DNA of 23,724 nucleotides from CAZOKH01 sp964580315 (lineage in GTDB: Bacteria; Chloroflexota; Anaerolineae; Anaerolineales; Anaerolineaceae): positions 1 to 23,724 of the forward strand of contig CAZOKH010000057.1 in assembly GCA_964580315.1 (NCBI GenBank), read 5' to 3'. Positions within the stretch are counted from its first letter, which is position 1, and the number at the start of each line of letters is the position of its first letter. The translations under genes were made by a program, and so were the position numbers. Shown here in pieces: positions 22,057-23,724 of this stretch. Below the pieces are notes generated by a model. That model ran no database searches, was not told where the DNA came from, and saw nothing but the letters and a program-made list of their open reading frames with translations.

Positions 22057-23259
22057 ATGAGCGCTGATCTGGTGCAACCTGGCGAAAAAAACAAACGTTC
22101 CAGCTATCTTTCACAGCGGGTGGCCACCCTGAAACCATCCGGTATTCGCAAGTTCTTCGATATTGTCGCCACCATGAAAGATGTCATTTCGCTGGGTGTT
22201 GGCGAGCCCGACTTTACCACCCCGGTGCCCATCCTGGAAGCCGGCATCGAATCACTGCGGGGTGGTGAAACGCACTACACCTCCAACTCTGGTGTTTTAG
22301 AACTGCGCGAAGCGCTGGCTGCTCACCTGGAGAAAATGTACAACGTCAGCTACGATCCGGTGAGCGAGATTCTCATCTCGGTGGGCGTATCTGAAGCCCT
22401 CTACCTGGCCTGTGTGGCGCTGCTCGAACCGGGCGACGAAGTGATTGTCCTTACCCCATGCTTTGTGGCATACCAGGCCGAGGTGACGCTGGCAGGCGGC
22501 GTGGTTGTGGAAGTGCCCGGAAGCATGGAAAACAACTTCGATCTGGACGTGGACGCCGTGCGCGCAGCCATCACCCCGCGCACCAGGGCCATCCTGCTCG
22601 GCTTCCCCTCCAACCCCACCGGGGCGGTGGCCTCACGCGAGAAATTGCAGGAAGTGGTGAACCTGGCCGAACAGCACGATTTGATCATTCTCTCCGATGA
22701 AATTTATGACCGCCTGGTGTACGGCGGGCATCAGCATGTGTGTGTGCCATCACTGCCCGGCGCGCGCGAACGCACGGTACTGCTAGGCGGTTTCTCCAAG
22801 GCTTATGCCATGACCGGCTGGCGTATTGGCTATGCTGCTGCGCCCAAGGATATCTTAAGCGGCATGCTGCGCATTCACCAGTACACCATCATGTCGGCGC
22901 CCACCACGGCGCAGGCAGCGGCGCTGGCGGCCCTTCAGCAGGGTGAGCCGCACGTGCAGATCATGCTGGCCGAGTATGACCGCCGCCGCAAATTGATCGT
23001 CAACGGCATGAACAAAATTGGCCTGCCAACCTTTGAACCGCGCGGCGCGTTCTACGCCTTCCCTAAAATCGGCGACACCGGACTGGATGATGAGACCTTT
23101 GCCGAACGCCTGCTGCATGAAGAGAAGGTGGCGGTGGTGCCGGGTTCGGCATTTGGCGCGGGCGGCGCGGGCTTTGTGCGCTGCTGCTATGCCACCTCAT
23201 ATGAGAAGATCGAAGAAGCCCTGCACTGCATGGGCAACTTCTTGAGCCGCCTGGATTGA
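22057..23259 (+). CDS. Pyridoxal-phosphate aminotransferase, class I/II
   Basis: 400 residues. The perfect AGGAGG at 22042-22047 abuts an ATG at 22048 but is 9 nt before the ATG at 22057, so the latter is taken as the start. Fold-type I signatures: LGVGEPDFTTP near 46-56, THYTSNSG near 72-79, FPSNPTG with Asn186, SDEIYDRLVY with Asp214 and Tyr217, and the cofactor Lys248 in GGFSKAYAMTGWRIGY. It transfers an amino group between an amino acid and a 2-oxo acid; it resembles the aspartate/aromatic/alanine group, and the donor is not decidable here. It is separated from gatB by a repeat element. Confidence 0.92.
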   Translation: MSADLVQPGEKNKRSSYLSQRVATLKPSGIRKFFDIVATMKDVISLGVGEPDFTTPVPILEAGIESLRGGETHYTSNSGVLELREALAAHLEKMYNVSYDPVSEILISVGVSEALYLACVALLEPGDEVIVLTPCFVAYQAEVTLAGGVVVEVPGSMENNFDLDVDAVRAAITPRTRAILLGFPSNPTGAVASREKLQEVVNLAEQHDLIILSDEIYDRLVYGGHQHVCVPSLPGARERTVLLGGFSKAYAMTGWRIGYAAAPKDILSGMLRIHQYTIMSAPTTAQAAALAALQQGEPHVQIMLAEYDRRRKLIVNGMNKIGLPTFEPRGAFYAFPKIGDTGLDDETFAERLLHEEKVAVVPGSAFGAGGAGFVRCCYATSYEKIEEALHCMGNFLSRLD

Positions 23260-23265
23260 CAGGTG

Positions 23266-23430
23266 AAACCACAGATGAACGCAGATAAACACAGAGAATA
23301 AGCGTTATTCGTCACCATCCACGATTCTCTGTAATTATTTTCAAAAAACTTAGATATAAAGCCATGGATTAGACCCTGAGCGCGAATTGATTTTTTTTCA
23401 TCAGTGTTCATCCGTGTTTATCTGTGGTTA
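23266..23430. mobile_element. MITE-like element with inverted ACAGATRAAC arms
   Basis: 165 bp between the aminotransferase and gatB. Left arm 23266-23296 (ACCACAGATGAAC-GCAGATAAAC-ACAGAG) and right arm 23400-23430 are imperfect inverted repeats, about 22 of 27 positions equal, each made of three 10-bp units. The ~100-bp core is AT-rich and codes for nothing visible. No transposase is present and no target-site duplication is clear. Confidence 0.6.
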
Positions 23431-23452
23431 CTTTTTTTATTAGGACGGAAGT

Positions 23453-23724
23453 ATGGACTACGAAGCAGTTATCGGTTTGGAAGTGCATGTTGAAATGCTG
23501 ACGCGGACAAAAATGTTTTGCTCCTGCCCGCTGGTTGATTACACCACCGCCGCGCCCAACAGCGCGGTGTGCCCGGTGTGCGCCGGTATGCCCGGTGTGC
23601 TGCCGGTGGTTAACAAACAAGCGGTGGAGTACGGCATCCGGGTGGGGCTGGCGCTAAACTGCACCATTTCTGAAACCTCCATCTTTGCCCGCAAAAATTA
23701 CTTCTATCCCGATCTGCCCAAGGG
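23453..23724 (+). CDS. gatB: Asp-tRNA(Asn)/Glu-tRNA(Gln) amidotransferase subunit B, 5' part
   Basis: The first 90 codons of the gene; the rest is beyond the window. The GatB opening IGLEVHVEMLTRTKMFCSC (7-25) is followed by CPVCAGMPGVLPVVN, a zinc-type Cys pair together with the earlier CSC, and ARKNYFYPDLPK (79-90), the family signature just before the tRNA-binding cradle. GatB with GatA and GatC converts misacylated Glu-tRNA(Gln) or Asp-tRNA(Asn) to the correct amide. AGGACGGAAG lies just before the ATG. gatA and gatC are not in the window. Confidence 0.95.
   Translation, partial: MDYEAVIGLEVHVEMLTRTKMFCSCPLVDYTTAAPNSAVCPVCAGMPGVLPVVNKQAVEYGIRVGLALNCTISETSIFARKNYFYPDLPK

Noticed and set aside
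23266..23430. CRISPR-like array from the regularly spaced ACAGAT units
   Set aside because: Units are 10 bp with no unique spacers and occur in inverted arms; no cas genes are present.

Overview
The window is about 23.7 kb of chromosomal DNA, fairly GC-rich, with 21 protein genes that are whole or partial, no RNA genes that I can see, and many short dispersed repeats between the genes. The gene styles (a secreted metzincin with fibronectin III modules, a membrane ferritin-VIT1 fusion, a long class I mannose-6-phosphate isomerase, a PEP/pyruvate-binding protein without the swivelling domain) and the intergenic palindromes suggest a member of the Chloroflexota, probably Anaerolineae. That placement is inference; no rRNA or marker gene is complete enough here to prove it.

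Layout. 1-1995 (-): secreted zinc protease, cut by the window edge. 2253-4576 (-): a two-gene overlapping unit of a histidine phosphatase followed by a GH13_18-like protein that has lost its catalytic residues. 4963-7044 (+): an overlapping set of a HypE/PurM-like AIR synthase-family protein and two tandem cysteine-dependent phosphatases. 7096-7714 (+): a MntA/HepT (MNT/HEPN) toxin-antitoxin pair, AT-richer than its surroundings. 7782-10118 (+): PEP/pyruvate-binding domain protein. 10119-10671: a gene-free stretch built from duplicated repeat blocks. 10672-13482 (-): a DUF3592-like membrane protein and a PcrA/UvrD helicase, the latter with a 28-bp palindrome inside its reading frame. 13609-14490 (-): ferritin-like/VIT1 iron protein. 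14701-16437 (-): mannose-6-phosphate isomerase family. 16513-17545 (-): a small protein overlapping a lipoprotein. 17707-17955 (+): a lone MoaD. 17995-19038 (-): homoserine dehydrogenase. 19270-20127 (+): DegV. 20188-20610 (-): YjdF/DUF2992 with a terminator-like hairpin in its leader. 20790-21797 (+): sugar-nucleotide transferase. 22057-23259 (+): class I/II aminotransferase. 23453 to the end (+): start of gatB.

How the parts fit. Most of the window is housekeeping and central metabolism in short operons: amino acids (hom, aminotransferase), sugar phosphates and sugar nucleotides, repair, iron, and tRNA-Gln amidation. The accessory elements are the toxin-antitoxin pair and at least four families of short palindromic or terminal-inverted repeats in nearly every longer gap. 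The items most worth a second look are the catalytically dead GH13 protein coupled to a phosphatase, the AIR synthase/double phosphatase operon, the leader of yjdF, the in-frame palindrome in pcrA, and the 10-bp-phased ACAGATRAAC repeats that form a MITE-like element in front of gatB.
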